Source of the DNA: JAMBLL01 sp036985935
GTDB taxonomy: Bacteria; Actinomycetota; Acidimicrobiia; Spongiisociales; UBA5794
Direction: 5' to 3'
Assembly (NCBI GenBank): GCA_036985935.1
Contig: BTQP01000115.1
Coordinates: 1 to 6,258, forward strand
DNA length: 6,258 bases
Position 1 is the stretch's first letter; every line of letters starts with the position of its first letter. The position numbers were made by a program, and so were the translations under genes. Under the pieces are notes generated by a model that ran no database searches, had not been told where the DNA came from, and saw nothing but the letters and a program-made list of their open reading frames with translations. Of this stretch, positions 6,031 through 6,258 are shown piece by piece.

Positions 6031-6258
6031 TCAGACGAGGACGGACTCGAGTTCTTCTTCGGTAATCAACACTGATCTTGCCTTTGAGCCCTCAGACGGT
6101 CCGACGATCCCTCGTGCTTCGAGGATGTCCATGACTCGCCCAGCCCTGGCGAAACCTATTCGCAACTTGCGTTGCAGCATGGACGTGGACCCCAGTTGTG
6201 AGCGCACGACAAGCTCGATCGCCTGGCGCATAATCTCTGGATCCTCACCGTCGTACTG
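6031..6258 (-). CDS. ftsK: DNA translocase FtsK, C-terminal gamma domain (partial, N-terminus beyond the window)
   Basis: The visible 75 residues, in frame to the window edge, are the winged-helix gamma domain that ends FtsK/SpoIIIE proteins. The diagnostic core is GSTSMLQRKLRIGFARAGR followed by VMDILEARGIVGPSEGSKAR, close to the near-invariant family sequence. FtsK is a membrane-anchored, hexameric ATP-driven DNA pump at the division septum that clears and aligns chromosome termini; the gamma domain reads the polar guide sequences (KOPS/SRS) on DNA and, in several bacteria, contacts the XerCD recombinase. The motor domain and membrane segments would lie to the right of 6258. The protein ends at TGA 6033-6031 with an acidic tail (TEEELESVLV), a normal length for the family. 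The cyclase gene follows on the same strand. Confidence 0.95.
   Translation of the reverse strand, partial: QYDGEDPEIMRQAIELVVRSQLGSTSMLQRKLRIGFARAGRVMDILEARGIVGPSEGSKARSVLITEEELESVLV

Noticed and set aside
5818..6075. Plus-strand 85-codon open frame across the ftsK-cyclase gap
   Set aside because: It is antisense to the conserved cyclase N-terminus (FLFTDVEAST) and to the ftsK end; its sequence is the mirror of these, with no independent support.

Overview
The window is gene-dense bacterial chromosome of moderately high GC. It holds parts or all of five protein genes separated by short gaps. Gene content suggests an actinobacterium, perhaps a high-GC marine or soil Acidimicrobiia-like lineage: an actinobacterial-style FtsK gamma domain, class III cyclase-type signalling proteins with alpha/beta-hydrolase or TPR partners, and a PabB-PabC fusion. 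This placement rests on remembered family resemblance, not on a search. No tRNA, rRNA, CRISPR array, transposase or integrase is visible, and nothing indicates a mobile island.

Layout, left to right. (1) Positions 1-345, minus strand: the N-terminal 115 residues of an alpha/beta-hydrolase-fold protein of the kind fused to class III nucleotide cyclases (compare Mycobacterium Rv1900c/LipJ). Its expected nucleophile Ser is Ile. (2) 346-500: a short non-coding gap with a perfect 14-bp palindrome and a second inverted repeat just after the next gene's stop codon. (3) 501-2270, minus strand: a complete aminodeoxychorismate synthase component I fused to aminodeoxychorismate lyase (pabB-pabC), for the p-aminobenzoate branch of folate synthesis. 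(4) 2271-2373: a 103-bp divergent promoter region with repeats next to the pabBC start. (5) 2374-3987, plus strand: a complete fatty acyl-CoA ligase (AMP-forming) with a clear ribosome binding site. (6) 3990-5978, minus strand: a complete class III nucleotidyl cyclase catalytic domain followed directly by a long TPR-like helical region. It converges on the ligase with only 2 bp between stop codons. (7) 6031-6258, minus strand: the C-terminal 75 residues of the DNA translocase FtsK, 52 bp upstream of the cyclase start and on the same strand.

The genes do not form one obvious pathway. pabBC makes p-aminobenzoate, the ligase activates fatty acids, FtsK moves chromosome ends at division, and the two outer genes look like signalling proteins. 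The points most worth a second look are the two cyclase-type proteins, each with a substitution at a textbook catalytic or specificity position, and the cyclase's missing ATPase module. I see no convincing evidence of an entirely new multi-gene system here.
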